Shown: positions 1 to 8,050 of the stretch, piece by piece
Layout: the number at the start of each line of letters is the position of its first letter
How positions within the stretch are numbered: the first letter of the stretch is position 1
Origin: Kiloniella laminariae
Lineage (GTDB): Bacteria > Pseudomonadota > Alphaproteobacteria > Kiloniellales > Kiloniellaceae
DNA length: 64,000 nt
NCBI RefSeq assembly: GCF_027214005.1
Contig: NZ_JAPWGY010000003.1
Span: 310,001 to 374,000, forward strand
Direction: 5' to 3'
Program-made: the position numbers and the translations under genes
Notes under the pieces: model-generated
Seen by the model: only the letters and a program-made list of their open reading frames with translations
Database searches by the model: none
Told to the model about the DNA's origin: nothing

Positions 1-774
1 CTTCAGCAATCCGGCGATGGAGTGAATCATACTGACTTCAAGAATCTCTTCGGGAGTCATTTCCGGCAGTATCGAGGGGAGCCGGGAGGCCAGCATGGAT
101 TTTCCGGCTCCGGGCGGGCCGTTGAACAGCAGGTTATGTCCGCCAGCCGCGGCGATCTCCAGTACTCTTTTGGCTGTTTCCTGCCCCTTGACGTCTTTCA
201 GATCCGGCAGATGCGGACGGTCCGTGTTGAGCGATGGCATGTCGGCTTTTGGCGGGCTGAGAATTTGTCTGCCATTGATGTGATTGATCAGCGCCAGGAG
301 GCTCGCGGGTGCCAGAATATCAAGCTTGTCGATCCAGGCAGCTTCCCTGCCCTGGGCTTGCGGGCAAATCAGGCCGCGCTCCTGTTCCAGGGCATGAAGT
401 GCGGCCGGTAATACGCCACTGACAGCACGGATGCTGGCATCCAGTGCCAGTTCGCCAAGGATTGTATAGCCTTGTAATTCCGCTTCCGGAATGATTTCCA
501 TGGCGCAGAGAATGCCCAGAGCAATCGGCAGATCAAAATGACTGCCCTCTTTCTGCAGGTCGGCAGGAGCGAGGTTGACCGTTATTCTTTTGGGAGGAAG
601 GGCCAGGCCAATGGCCGTCAGGGCTGCGCGTACTCTTTCCCGGCTTTCTGCCACGGCTTTATCCGGCAGACCAACAAGTGTGAAGGTGGGTAATCCGCTG
701 GAAAACTGGACCTGAACATCAATTGCCCGTACCTCAATGCCTTGAAAAGATACCGTCTTGAGCTGCACTGTCAT
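1..774 (-). CDS. comM: ComM/YifB Mg-chelatase-like AAA+ ATPase, 5' part only
   Basis: The first 258 codons are present. The reading frame is open to the window edge, so the C-terminal part lies outside. The N-terminal region from MTVQLKTVSFQGIEV onward is the Lon-substrate-like domain typical of YifB/ComM. It is followed by the start of the AAA+ ATPase domain with a Walker A motif (GPPGSGKS, near residue 220). ComM family proteins are hexameric helicases that promote branch migration during natural transformation; they resemble Mg-chelatase subunit I but do not act in chlorophyll synthesis. The ATG at 774 has only short AT-rich sequence before it. Identity is firm from the domain order. A role in competence is inferred from the family only. 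Confidence 0.93.
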   Translation of the reverse strand, partial: MTVQLKTVSFQGIEVRAIDVQVQFSSGLPTFTLVGLPDKAVAESRERVRAALTAIGLALPPKRITVNLAPADLQKEGSHFDLPIALGILCAMEIIPEAELQGYTILGELALDASIRAVSGVLPAALHALEQERGLICPQAQGREAAWIDKLDILAPASLLALINHINGRQILSPPKADMPSLNTDRPHLPDLKDVKGQETAKRVLEIAAAGGHNLLFNGPPGAGKSMLASRLPSILPEMTPEEILEVSMIHSIAGLLK

Positions 775-927
775 GTGATTTTATGCCATTTAATATTATA
801 CCTGGGGAACAAAAAAGGAACATAACTGTAACATCAAGTGTTGTAAGGCAGAAGGTTTTTCAACCGTTGTGAACCGAGATTTTCCTGAGGGGCGAGTTGT
901 CGAACAGGTTGGTTTGGCGGTTGCGGT

Positions 928-1419
928 TTAATTTATCGTCTCGAAATAATGACAGGCTTCTTCGATCTGATCTTCGCTGAACACAGTTATCCCATGGGTG
1001 CGAAGCAGGTCGGTAACCTTGCCTGCCCCCCTGATTTTGTTACCTTTGAACTGTCCATCATAGATAAAACTGCTGCCGCAGGAAGGGCTGTTTTCCTTGA
1101 GAATGGCCATTGTAATTTTTTTGTTCTGACAAAGCTTCAGCGCGATTTCCGCGCCTCTGTCAAAAGTATCTGTCAGGTTCTCGCCCTGGTCTGAGAGAAC
1201 CTGGCCCCGATATATTTCTGCGGGCGGGCGGGGAACAGGCAACCCGGCGGCCATCTCGGGACAGAGCGTAACGATCAAACCTGCAGCCTGTAAATCAAGC
1301 AACCGCTTGTGGCCCCTGCTTGCGTAACGTCCATCATAGCGTACTGCCTGACCCAACAAGCAGGCACTGACGAGTATCTGATGCTTTTGTTTTATTTCCT
1401 GTTCTGAATTTTGAGGCAA
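928..1419 (-). CDS. DUF523 family protein (YbbK-like)
   Basis: This 163-residue protein has the conserved features of DUF523: an N-terminal ILVSACLLG motif with a cysteine, a central CPEMAAGLPVPRPP block and a C-terminal KENSPSCGSSFIYDG motif. The two invariant cysteine motifs suggest metal or Fe-S binding, but no biochemical role is settled for the family. The length matches stand-alone DUF523 proteins (about 150 residues), with no fused DUF1722 domain. The gene runs in the same direction as comM and the acetyltransferase upstream of it, 27 bases away, so it could share a transcript with the latter. Family assignment is confident; function is unknown. Confidence 0.85.
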   Translation of the reverse strand: MPQNSEQEIKQKHQILVSACLLGQAVRYDGRYASRGHKRLLDLQAAGLIVTLCPEMAAGLPVPRPPAEIYRGQVLSDQGENLTDTFDRGAEIALKLCQNKKITMAILKENSPSCGSSFIYDGQFKGNKIRGAGKVTDLLRTHGITVFSEDQIEEACHYFETIN

Positions 1420-1446
1420 TCGTCTTCTCCCGAATATGCTGCCCTG

Positions 1447-1884
1447 CTATAGGAATTTTGACATCAGAACCCGGGGGTGTGCTTCAAAACCAAGCTTTTG
1501 GTAGAGATCCTGCGCTTTATCATTTTTTGTTTCCACCTCAAGAAAAACCCGGGCTGCCCCAAGCTTGCGGGATTCCTGTTCGGCAAAAGCGATTGCCTTG
1601 CGTCCTATACCCTGACCTCTATAGGCTGGAAGAACGTAGATTTCATCAATGCAAAATTCACGACCTCCGGCTTCCAGGGCAAACCCCAGACAGACGCAAA
1701 GATAACCTATCGTGGCCTGGTTGCTTTCAATAACCCAGAGGCGTACCAATGGGTCCCCGCCCAGTACGGCATCAATAGCGGCTGTGATTCTTGGCTGACC
1801 GTAGTGATTGTTATCTTCCCGATAGTAGGCAGATGCCAGGCTAATTACGTTTTTCCGGTCTGATTCTTTTATTAAACGAAACAT
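1447..1884 (-). CDS. GNAT family N-acetyltransferase
   Basis: The product has the GNAT core. A conserved strand (FCIDEIYVLPAYRGQGIGRKAI) carries the acetyl-CoA-binding R-G-Q-G-I-G loop, and a later strand (ARVFLEVETKNDKAQDLYQKLGFE) carries the usual N...A..LY...GF signature. It should transfer an acetyl group from acetyl-CoA to an amine; the substrate cannot be told from sequence. The frame stays open upstream to 2013, but the fold begins at MFRLIKESD. I therefore prefer the ATG at 1884, which has a GGAG 12 bases before it (145 residues). ATG 1911 is an alternative. The protein is a single domain. Confidence 0.8.
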   Translation of the reverse strand: MFRLIKESDRKNVISLASAYYREDNNHYGQPRITAAIDAVLGGDPLVRLWVIESNQATIGYLCVCLGFALEAGGREFCIDEIYVLPAYRGQGIGRKAIAFAEQESRKLGAARVFLEVETKNDKAQDLYQKLGFEAHPRVLMSKFL

Positions 1885-2100
1885 TAAGCCGGGACTCTCC
1901 AGTGATGCCATGATTGTTGGATTTTTGATATCAAATTTTCTACCGCATTTGAAGGCCTGCTCAGTAAATTGGCTCGAGTTTTCTATTTTGGGATAAAGGG
2001 TATGGTTGTACAAAGTACATAAAATAAAGTTGTGTATGGAATATATTCTTCTACTATTCAGTTATAGGTTTATCGTTAAAGCTTTTAAGGCAGTAGTGTT

Positions 2101-2514
2101 GTGAAGAAGATTTTATGTTTGGTGACGTGTTCTGTGCTCATGCTAATGCATTTTTATGTGGCGCAGGCTGATCAGGTAAAATTCCCAGTTGATTGGGCAA
2201 AACAAATTGATGGTACATATCGTGGGCATCTACTCAGTAGTGGTCAGAAAAGCGAAGTGTCGACGACTTTCAAACATACTTATGGAGGCGGCATCACTGG
2301 TTTATATGAATTTAACGATAACGGTCATAAAGAAGAAGGAACATTCACAGATTGCAAACCTGGTGAAGCTGGGGAGTTATTTTGTGATTGGAAAGACAAG
2401 TATGGAGTGGGTGTTCTGGAGGTAAATTTTGCTCTGTCACTTGATGAATTTAATGGTGCCTGGGGAGAGAAAAAAGTTGATCCTGAAGCATACTGGAATG
2501 GTAAAAAACAATGA
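2101..2514 (+). CDS. Exported protein of unknown function
   Basis: This 137-residue protein begins with a GTG start and a clear signal peptide (basic KK, hydrophobic stretch, cleavage probably after VAQA near residue 23). The mature part is rich in glycine, aromatic and acidic residues in alternating short strands (GTYRGHL, GGGITGLYEF, EEGTFTDC, LFCDWKDKYGVG, FNGAWG), which suggests a small beta structure. It has two cysteines (in TDC and LFC) that could form a disulfide. I do not recognise a family. Its stop overlaps the start of the next gene by four bases, so the two are translationally coupled. Base composition is visibly richer in A+T than the flanking genes, which suggests acquisition from elsewhere. 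Confidence 0.7.
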   Translation: MKKILCLVTCSVLMLMHFYVAQADQVKFPVDWAKQIDGTYRGHLLSSGQKSEVSTTFKHTYGGGITGLYEFNDNGHKEEGTFTDCKPGEAGELFCDWKDKYGVGVLEVNFALSLDEFNGAWGEKKVDPEAYWNGKKQ

Positions 2515-3059
2515 TGCTAAGAAAACGGGCTTTACTCGGTGCTACTTTTTTATTGATTTCCGCATGCCAGACTATGACGCCAGTACCTTCTGGTATGTAT
2601 CATGATCAGCAAAAATATCTAACCTACCGTGATGACAAGGCAATGGTTGGAGCTATTGATGTCGCTGGCGGCTATACTTATGGCTGGGCTTGGGGGCATA
2701 GCAATATTGACTCGGCGATCAAACAAGCAACAGAAGGATGTGAGAAAAATCGAAATACCTATGAGATCAGAGCTGCATGCAAGGTACATTTCATCGGTAA
2801 TCAAAATGTAAGATCGCTCTCTGATGCTGACTTGAAAAACGCTATTTCGAACTACAAAGTAACTGGCAAAGCCATTCCTTCTGACCAGTCCAGTGAAAAA
2901 AATGTGATAGAGAAAGCTCTTACTGACAAGGAATTGTGTAAGCTTATTCTTTCTGAAACTGGTGAAAGATGGGATCCCTTACCTGCTCTATCCCATAAAA
3001 TAGAGATAGCAATGACGCGGGGTCTCACACCAGCTTCATGTACTAATATTTTAGGTTGA
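2511..3059 (+). CDS. Lipoprotein of unknown function, partner of the upstream exported protein
   Basis: The start of this 182-residue protein is a lipoprotein signal: two basic residues, a hydrophobic core and the lipobox LISAC, giving an acylated cysteine near residue 19. The central part (GGYTYGWAWGHSNIDSAIKQ, followed by a helix with Cys and a later CKVHF strand) recalls small secreted domains of the DUF4189 type, in which an aromatic/Gly strand precedes a helix and a Cys pair. This is a resemblance, not an assignment. The C-terminal half is helical, with two more cysteines (ELCKL, ASCTNI). It overlaps the upstream gene by ATGA and shares its AT-rich composition. Envelope location is strongly indicated; function is unknown. 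Confidence 0.72.
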   Translation: MMLRKRALLGATFLLISACQTMTPVPSGMYHDQQKYLTYRDDKAMVGAIDVAGGYTYGWAWGHSNIDSAIKQATEGCEKNRNTYEIRAACKVHFIGNQNVRSLSDADLKNAISNYKVTGKAIPSDQSSEKNVIEKALTDKELCKLILSETGERWDPLPALSHKIEIAMTRGLTPASCTNILG

Positions 3060-3115
3060 TTATTATTGTACCCGAGGTATTTGTAAAATCTAAAAAGGTG
3101 CCCCGTTGTCAAATA

Positions 3116-3541
3116 TCAGGTTTCCGTACTCTCCTGTGGCAAGCCGTCTGACAGATCGTAATAATCGCCTTTGAACTGACAGAAGATATGCTTTTCGGCC
3201 CTGAGGTTTGTTGGCTCGTCCAGACTTCCGGCCGAAACGGCAATATGGTCTTTCCAGGTTTCATGCCGATCTGCTTGCCAGAAAAGCGCAGAACCACAGG
3301 CTTTACAAAATCCGCGCCGGGCAAAATCTGATGAAACATACCAGCTTAATAGATCTGCCCCGCGGGTTATCCTGAATTTATCGATCGGACATTCTGCCGA
3401 GGCCCAATAATGCCCGGACCAGCGACGGCACTGCTTGCAATGGCAGGCACCTACCGCCTTCAGCGGTGCCTTGACCTCATATCGCAAGTTGCCGCAAAGA
3501 CAACCACCGGTATGTCTGTTTGTATCATCCTGAGTATCCAT
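3116..3541 (-). CDS. GFA/CENP-V family zinc-binding protein
   Basis: This 141-residue protein has the zinc-site pattern of the GFA (glutathione-dependent formaldehyde-activating enzyme-like) family: GGCLCGNLRYE near the N-terminus, CHCKQCRRWSG around residues 33-43 and CKACGSALFW around residues 79-88. The family folds as a beta sandwich holding structural and sometimes catalytic zinc. A few members act on S-hydroxymethylglutathione, but most have no proven activity, so I name only the family. The gene stands alone between the convergent lipoprotein gene and the terminator of sulP. The ATG at 3541 fits the usual family start. Confidence 0.85.
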   Translation of the reverse strand: MDTQDDTNRHTGGCLCGNLRYEVKAPLKAVGACHCKQCRRWSGHYWASAECPIDKFRITRGADLLSWYVSSDFARRGFCKACGSALFWQADRHETWKDHIAVSAGSLDEPTNLRAEKHIFCQFKGDYYDLSDGLPQESTET

Positions 3542-3711
3542 GCCATTATCTCTTTCATGTTTCAGAACAAAGAATGAACATCTCAGATGCGGGAGAATCT
3601 GTCAAACAGGTTGCTCAATCGGCAATTTACCGACTTGATTCTTAATCTGATCTCTATCCGGTTCAGGACTGTTTCATTTTTTTAAACAGCACAGCAGGAA
3701 AATAAAGGCAA

Positions 3712-3748
3712 AAAACTAAACCCTGCTTCTTTTGGCAGGGTTTAGTTT
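3712..3748 (-). terminator. Intrinsic terminator downstream of sulP
   Basis: A 14-base near-perfect stem (AAACTAAACCCTGC with its complement) closes a short pyrimidine-rich loop and lies 33 bases past the sulP stop. AT-rich arms give a T-run on both sides, so it can stop transcription from either direction. Confidence 0.75.
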
Positions 3749-3781
3749 ATGTTGTTTCAAGATGGACGTGAAATCTGCTGG

Positions 3782-5362
3782 TCAGCTTTTGACGCCGTCT
3801 TTGAGAGGAATCTCCACGTCTTCGTGATACATCCGGTCATAGTCGACCAGAACGCCGTAATGCGGATCGCCTTCCCTGTCTTCCTCGACCATGCTGACAG
3901 ATTTTTCCAGCAGGTGACGACAGTCGGGGCTGAGGTGGCGCAGATGCAGGGTTTTACCGTATTTGGTATAGCGATCTGCGAGGGCATCAATTGCTTCAAG
4001 TCCAGAGTGATCCCAGACCCGCGCATTGCGAAAATCTACCACGACATCATCGGCATCGTTCTGTGGGTCAAACAAATCACGGAAGGAGCTGATGGAGCCA
4101 AAAAACAGGGGACCGGTAATTTCATAAACTGTGGTTTTGCCGTCTTCACTGGTGCCAACCCGGGCGTACATGTGTTTGGCCGAATTCCAGGCAAAAACCA
4201 GAGAGGAAACCAGCACGCCAACGATCACGGCAATGGCCAGATCTGTTGCTACTGTGACACCGGAAACCAGTATCAGGACAAAGGCATCTGATTTGGGAAT
4301 CCGGTGCAGTATCCGGAAGCTGGACCATTCAAAAGTGCCGATGACGACCATGAACATAACACCAACCAGGGCCGCCAGCGGAATCAGCTCGATCAGTTCG
4401 GAAGCAAAGAGAATAAAGATCAGGAGGAAAACCGCCCCGGTTACGCCGGAAAGCCGGGCCTTGCCGCCTGATTTGATGTTGATCATGCTCTGGCCGATCA
4501 TGGCACAGCCGCCCATGCCTCCGAAGAATCCTGTCACGAGATTGGCAAGTCCCTGTCCCATGCATTCCTGGGATGTCCGGCCTTTGGTTTCGGTCAGTTC
4601 ATCAATCAGGGTCAGGGTCAGAAGCGATTCAATCAATCCAATAGCTGCGAGAATGAGGGAATAAGGCAGGATGATATAAAGTGTTTCCAGATTGAACGGG
4701 ACCAGAGGAATGTGGAATTCCGGCAAGCCACCGGCAATGGAAGCCATATCACCAACCGTTGGTATCTCTAGTTGAAAGCCGATAACCAGGGCGGATACGA
4801 CGACAATGGCAACCAGCGGGGCCGGGATAAGAGTGGTGACGCGTGGAAGAAGGAAGCTGATCGCCATGGTAACGGCAACAAGGCCAAGCATGATGTAGAG
4901 CGTGGAGCCGCTGAGCCAGTTACTGGAAGGATCGGTCGGGATTTCCTTGAACTGGGACAGCTGAGCCAGAAAGATCACAATCGCCAGGCCGTTGACAAAA
5001 CCGAGCATGACCGGATGTGGTACAAGACGGATAAATTTCCCGAGCCGGAAGACACCAGCCAGAATCTGGAAGATCCCCATCAGCACTACTGCAGCAAAAA
5101 GATATTCAACGCCGTGTGTAACCACAAGAGACACCATAACCACGGCCAAAGCCCCGGTAGCCCCTGAAATCATCCCTGGCCGGCCACCAACAAGAGCTGT
5201 GATGAGGCCGACAATAAAAGCTGCGTAGAGTCCAACAAGAGGCTCAACCTGAGCGACAAAGGCAAAGGCGACGGCTTCGGGAACAAGGGCGAGTGCAACA
5301 GTCAGGCCTGAGAGAACCTCGGCTTTTATGTTGCGGGGGTCACAAAAATTATAGGCTTTCAT
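3782..5362 (-). CDS. SulP family anion transporter with STAS domain
   Basis: This 526-residue membrane protein matches the SulP/SLC26 family. Residues from about 10 to 400 are strongly hydrophobic, with the family's glycine-rich helices (SGLTVALALVPEAVAFAF, the GRPGMISGATGA block, and GGMGGCAMIGQSMIN before TM8). A cytoplasmic STAS domain occupies about residues 410-510 (ITGPLFFGS..., VVVDFRNARVWDHSGLEAIDAL). Such proteins carry sulfate, bicarbonate or other anions, often with sodium or protons. The substrate cannot be read from the sequence, and I see no sulfate-assimilation neighbours. The gene is monocistronic, with its own terminator. Confidence 0.93.
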   Translation of the reverse strand: MKAYNFCDPRNIKAEVLSGLTVALALVPEAVAFAFVAQVEPLVGLYAAFIVGLITALVGGRPGMISGATGALAVVMVSLVVTHGVEYLFAAVVLMGIFQILAGVFRLGKFIRLVPHPVMLGFVNGLAIVIFLAQLSQFKEIPTDPSSNWLSGSTLYIMLGLVAVTMAISFLLPRVTTLIPAPLVAIVVVSALVIGFQLEIPTVGDMASIAGGLPEFHIPLVPFNLETLYIILPYSLILAAIGLIESLLTLTLIDELTETKGRTSQECMGQGLANLVTGFFGGMGGCAMIGQSMINIKSGGKARLSGVTGAVFLLIFILFASELIELIPLAALVGVMFMVVIGTFEWSSFRILHRIPKSDAFVLILVSGVTVATDLAIAVIVGVLVSSLVFAWNSAKHMYARVGTSEDGKTTVYEITGPLFFGSISSFRDLFDPQNDADDVVVDFRNARVWDHSGLEAIDALADRYTKYGKTLHLRHLSPDCRHLLEKSVSMVEEDREGDPHYGVLVDYDRMYHEDVEIPLKDGVKS

Positions 5363-5628
5363 CTAGTGTCCGATCAGATCCATCCGGAGATCGCCATAAA
5401 GTGGTCAAGGCGGTCAAATTAAAGGGCAGCCGTATTCCCAATCTCTCTTTAACTGGTAAGGAAATGGAGGCTGCCGCTTCTCTGTCTGGCGCGCTTGTAG
5501 CAAATTAATCAGCTGGAGAAAATAACTAATCGTGCTGGTCGGATATATCCGGAAAACAGAGGAATTCTGCCTCATTTTTCCAAGATGAAACGGTTCCAGA
5601 AATGTCGGTTTTTCTGGAAGGTGGGAAG

Positions 5629-6570
5629 TCAGAGTTCTTCTATTGCGACATGGTCCGCTGACCAGTTGCCAGGCCAGACTTCTGCAGAACCTTTTCTGAG
5701 CTTGCGGATTTCTTTCAGCGGCAGATCGTGGGCGATGATCAAGGGGCCCAGCCCGACAGTTGTGTCGTCAGGTTCAATCTCTGTGGCAATGCCGGTGTGT
5801 CCCAGGCTTTCCTCGCAGGGAAGATAAACCGCTGCGGCTGAAGTGTAATTTTTACGCTTCCCGCCGAGAAAAGGAGTTTCTCCAATCGGTCCCACTACGG
5901 CAACCGCACTCAATAACTCCACGGCGCGTGCTTTGGCACAACCGAATACCCGATGATAACCAGCAAGTTTTGAAGTCATGGATGGCACAAGAATAAGGTC
6001 GACATTCTGATCGGCAAGCAGCAACGACAAGGCTGGCATTTCGATATCAAGACAGGTGAGGATCGTCATGCGCAGTCCTCTCCAGGAGAAGACTTTCAGT
6101 TCCTGTCCGGGGGTCAGGCACCAGGCGTCCTGATTGCTTTCGTTGGGGGTCAGGCTGAGCTTGTCCTGGGTAATCAGGCGGCCATCAGGTAAAAACAGGT
6201 GGGCCCGGTTATAGTGGCCGACATTGTCGTTAACCGGGTGTTCGCCAATTTCGTCTTCACCCTGGACTGTTACCGGGAAGGTTCCGGCGAGCAGGGCCAT
6301 GTCATAGGTATTCGCCAGATCCTTGAGACGTTCGATTGCCTCTCTGGCTTGCATGGCCATCCAGGGGATCTCCTCATCAGGCTGCAAACCGGCCGGGGCA
6401 AAAGACATCCACTGTTCAGACACGTATTCAGGCATGATCAAAAAATCAGCCCCGGCATTTTTTGCTTTTTCCATCTGAAGGTTCACATGTCCGGCCCAAT
6501 CTGCAAGTGATTTGATCGGTGACTCCAGATTAACGGCCCATAAAGCCAGATTTAGCGAAGATACGTTCAC
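5629..6570 (-). CDS. Nitrilase-superfamily carbon-nitrogen hydrolase
   Basis: The three catalytic residues of the CN-hydrolase fold are visible, counted from the start I choose: Glu48 in LIMPEYV, Lys137 in ITQDKLSL and Cys173 in LTCLDIEMP. The enzyme should cleave a C-N bond of an amide or carbamoyl substrate through a cysteine thioester; the substrate is unknown. The frame is open to 6630. However, a GTG at 6570 follows AGGAG at nine-base spacing and leads directly into the first strand (NVSSLNLALWAV), so I take that start (313 residues). No obvious partner gene lies beside it. Confidence 0.85.
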   Translation of the reverse strand: MNVSSLNLALWAVNLESPIKSLADWAGHVNLQMEKAKNAGADFLIMPEYVSEQWMSFAPAGLQPDEEIPWMAMQAREAIERLKDLANTYDMALLAGTFPVTVQGEDEIGEHPVNDNVGHYNRAHLFLPDGRLITQDKLSLTPNESNQDAWCLTPGQELKVFSWRGLRMTILTCLDIEMPALSLLLADQNVDLILVPSMTSKLAGYHRVFGCAKARAVELLSAVAVVGPIGETPFLGGKRKNYTSAAAVYLPCEESLGHTGIATEIEPDDTTVGLGPLIIAHDLPLKEIRKLRKGSAEVWPGNWSADHVAIEEL

Positions 6571-6746
6571 AATACTCAACTCCTGTCCTATTGCTAAAAT
6601 ATGGCACAGGCGGTGGCAGGTGAAGAACAATTTCTTTTCTATCGTGTTACTTTGGTTTGGCAGAGAGAGAGAAAAGCTCTAAAAAGGCGCTTGGATATAC
6701 CCCCGAACACCCGTTCAGTTTTATTTATTCAGGTACCGGAATAATC

Positions 6747-6953
6747 ATGGCGACCGATAAAAAGATCAGTCTGATCATAACGACCTATAACTGGCCGCAA
6801 GCGCTTGACCTTGTGCTTCGTTCGCTTGAAAAACAGCAGGACGAAAACTTTGAGGTGATTATTGCTGATGATGGCTCTAAGGCGGACACGGCCTGGAAAA
6901 GTAGAGCTTTATCTTTCTGTGCAGGGGATATCCGGACGTGTGTCTTGATTTGA
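6747..6953 (+). pseudogene. Truncated family 2 glycosyltransferase remnant
   Basis: From the ATG at 6747 the translation starts like the GT-A fold of family 2 transferases: ISLIITTYNWPQALDLVLRSL, then VIIADDGSKADT, the nucleotide-sugar-binding strands. After about 50 residues the similarity stops, and the frame ends at 6951-6953 after only 68 residues. A family member needs about 250 residues, so the catalytic centre and acceptor domain are missing. A short stretch in the frame two bases on (6919-6971, GYPDVCLDLKYCKYW then stop) reads like a protein C-terminus. This would fit an internal deletion that removed the middle of the gene; it is a suggestion, not proof. The next gene is another glycosyltransferase. 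Confidence 0.75.
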
Positions 6954-6988
6954 AATATTGTAAATATTGGTAAGGATCATAAGAGCTT

Positions 6989-7987
6989 ATGGCCAATTTT
7001 GGTAATACGCTGGTTGTAACAGGGGGGGGGTTGGGGGATACGCTGTTTCATCTTCCTTTTATCCGCTCGATACAGCAACAAGCTAAAGGCAAGTCTGTGG
7101 TTCTTGCTTGCAAAAAAGGGCGGGAAATCAGTGAGCTCTTTTCCGAGGTCGATATGGTGCGGTCAGTCTTGCCGATTGCCAAAGACCAGGATGTTTCAGG
7201 ACAGCCTGATCTGTTGCGTCTCATAGGCCTGATCCGTGCTGAACAAATCGAAACGGTGTTTGTTTTTCATAAATCCAAAGGGATTTCCTTTGCCACGTGG
7301 GTGGCGGGGGTCAGAAATCGCTATGGCTATTATTTTAAAGGCGGGATCAACCGTTTCTTTTTGAACAAGGGCATCTGTGTTGCCAAAGATGTGCCCCTGC
7401 CTGCCTTTATGAGTCATGCGGCGCTGGTGATGGATGCAGCTGACATTGGCTATGATTGTAGTGATGTCAATTTTCGTCAGCCTGAACATGTCGTGGAGCA
7501 AGCATTCAAGCAGCTAGAACTTGATTCTTCAGCTCCGATGGTTGCTTTGGGGATAAATTCCAGCGCTGAATACAAGCAATGGGGTGGCGAGGGCTACTCA
7601 GCCATTGCTGAACGGTTATTGACGGCTTTTCCTGGGAAGGTGCTCCTTTTTGGCGCAGGGGATGTGAAAGCTGTTGCCGAAAAAATCCTGTCAGAGACTG
7701 CCAGTCCGGAACGTTTTGTCGATTTGACAACCCGCAAGGTTGCTCTCAATCACAGCCATGCTTTACTACAGCAGTGTGATTTTTATGTGGGGAATGATAG
7801 CTTTGGGCTCAATCTTGCAGCCATGTCGAGCCTGCCAGCAGTCGGGATATTTATCAAAAGCTATCACTTTGCCTATTCAGACTGGATCAGACCTGTGATT
7901 TCGAGCAGCGATAATATCCATGATATTTCTGTCGAGATGGTCTGGGGGGAAGTGGAAAAGCTGCTCAAAGCAGAAAAGAGCCGATAA
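6989..7987 (+). CDS. Family 9 glycosyltransferase (heptosyltransferase-like)
   Basis: This 332-residue protein has the two Rossmann domains of GT9. The N-terminal loop is GGGLGDTLFHLPFIRSI. The C-terminal domain carries GINSSAEYKQWGGEGYSAIAERL and the diagnostic YVGNDSFGLNLAAMSSLPAVGIF (GT9: NDSGxxHLAAAxGxPxVxLF). GT9 enzymes add heptose or related sugars to lipopolysaccharide core. The sugar here is uncertain, because the usual Gly-Pro/His of the donor site is changed to GLNLA. The family 2 remnant just upstream suggests a decayed glycan locus. A run of nine G (7022-7030) encodes Gly12-Gly14; one slip there would shift the frame. The gene ends at a strong hairpin. Confidence 0.87.
   Translation: MANFGNTLVVTGGGLGDTLFHLPFIRSIQQQAKGKSVVLACKKGREISELFSEVDMVRSVLPIAKDQDVSGQPDLLRLIGLIRAEQIETVFVFHKSKGISFATWVAGVRNRYGYYFKGGINRFFLNKGICVAKDVPLPAFMSHAALVMDAADIGYDCSDVNFRQPEHVVEQAFKQLELDSSAPMVALGINSSAEYKQWGGEGYSAIAERLLTAFPGKVLLFGAGDVKAVAEKILSETASPERFVDLTTRKVALNHSHALLQQCDFYVGNDSFGLNLAAMSSLPAVGIFIKSYHFAYSDWIRPVISSSDNIHDISVEMVWGEVEKLLKAEKSR
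7022..7030 (+). repeat. G9 homopolymer in the glycosyltransferase coding start
   Basis: Nine consecutive G form codons 12-14 (GGG GGG GGG) of the GT9 gene. Such tracts can slip in replication and switch surface-glycan genes on or off. Here it may equally be the chance use of GGG codons in the conserved glycine loop. Confidence 0.6.
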
Positions 7988-8010
7988 AGCAGCAGGCCTT
8001 CCGTCAGTAG

Positions 8011-8040
8011 TCAGGAGGCAGTCCTGTAACTGCCTCCTGA
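8011..8040. terminator. Bidirectional terminator between the GT9 gene and gshB
   Basis: A perfect 12-base stem (TCAGGAGGCAGT and its complement) with a six-base loop lies between two convergent stops at 7987 and 8051. A T-rich run follows within about ten bases on the + strand. Confidence 0.8.
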
Positions 8041-8050
8041 TCGGTCGTTT

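Noticed and set aside
5363-5628. Possible gene or repeat between sulP and the hydrolase
   Set aside because: Only a short TTCCAGAAA...TTTCTGGAA hairpin is visible near 5594-5618; no frame has protein features.
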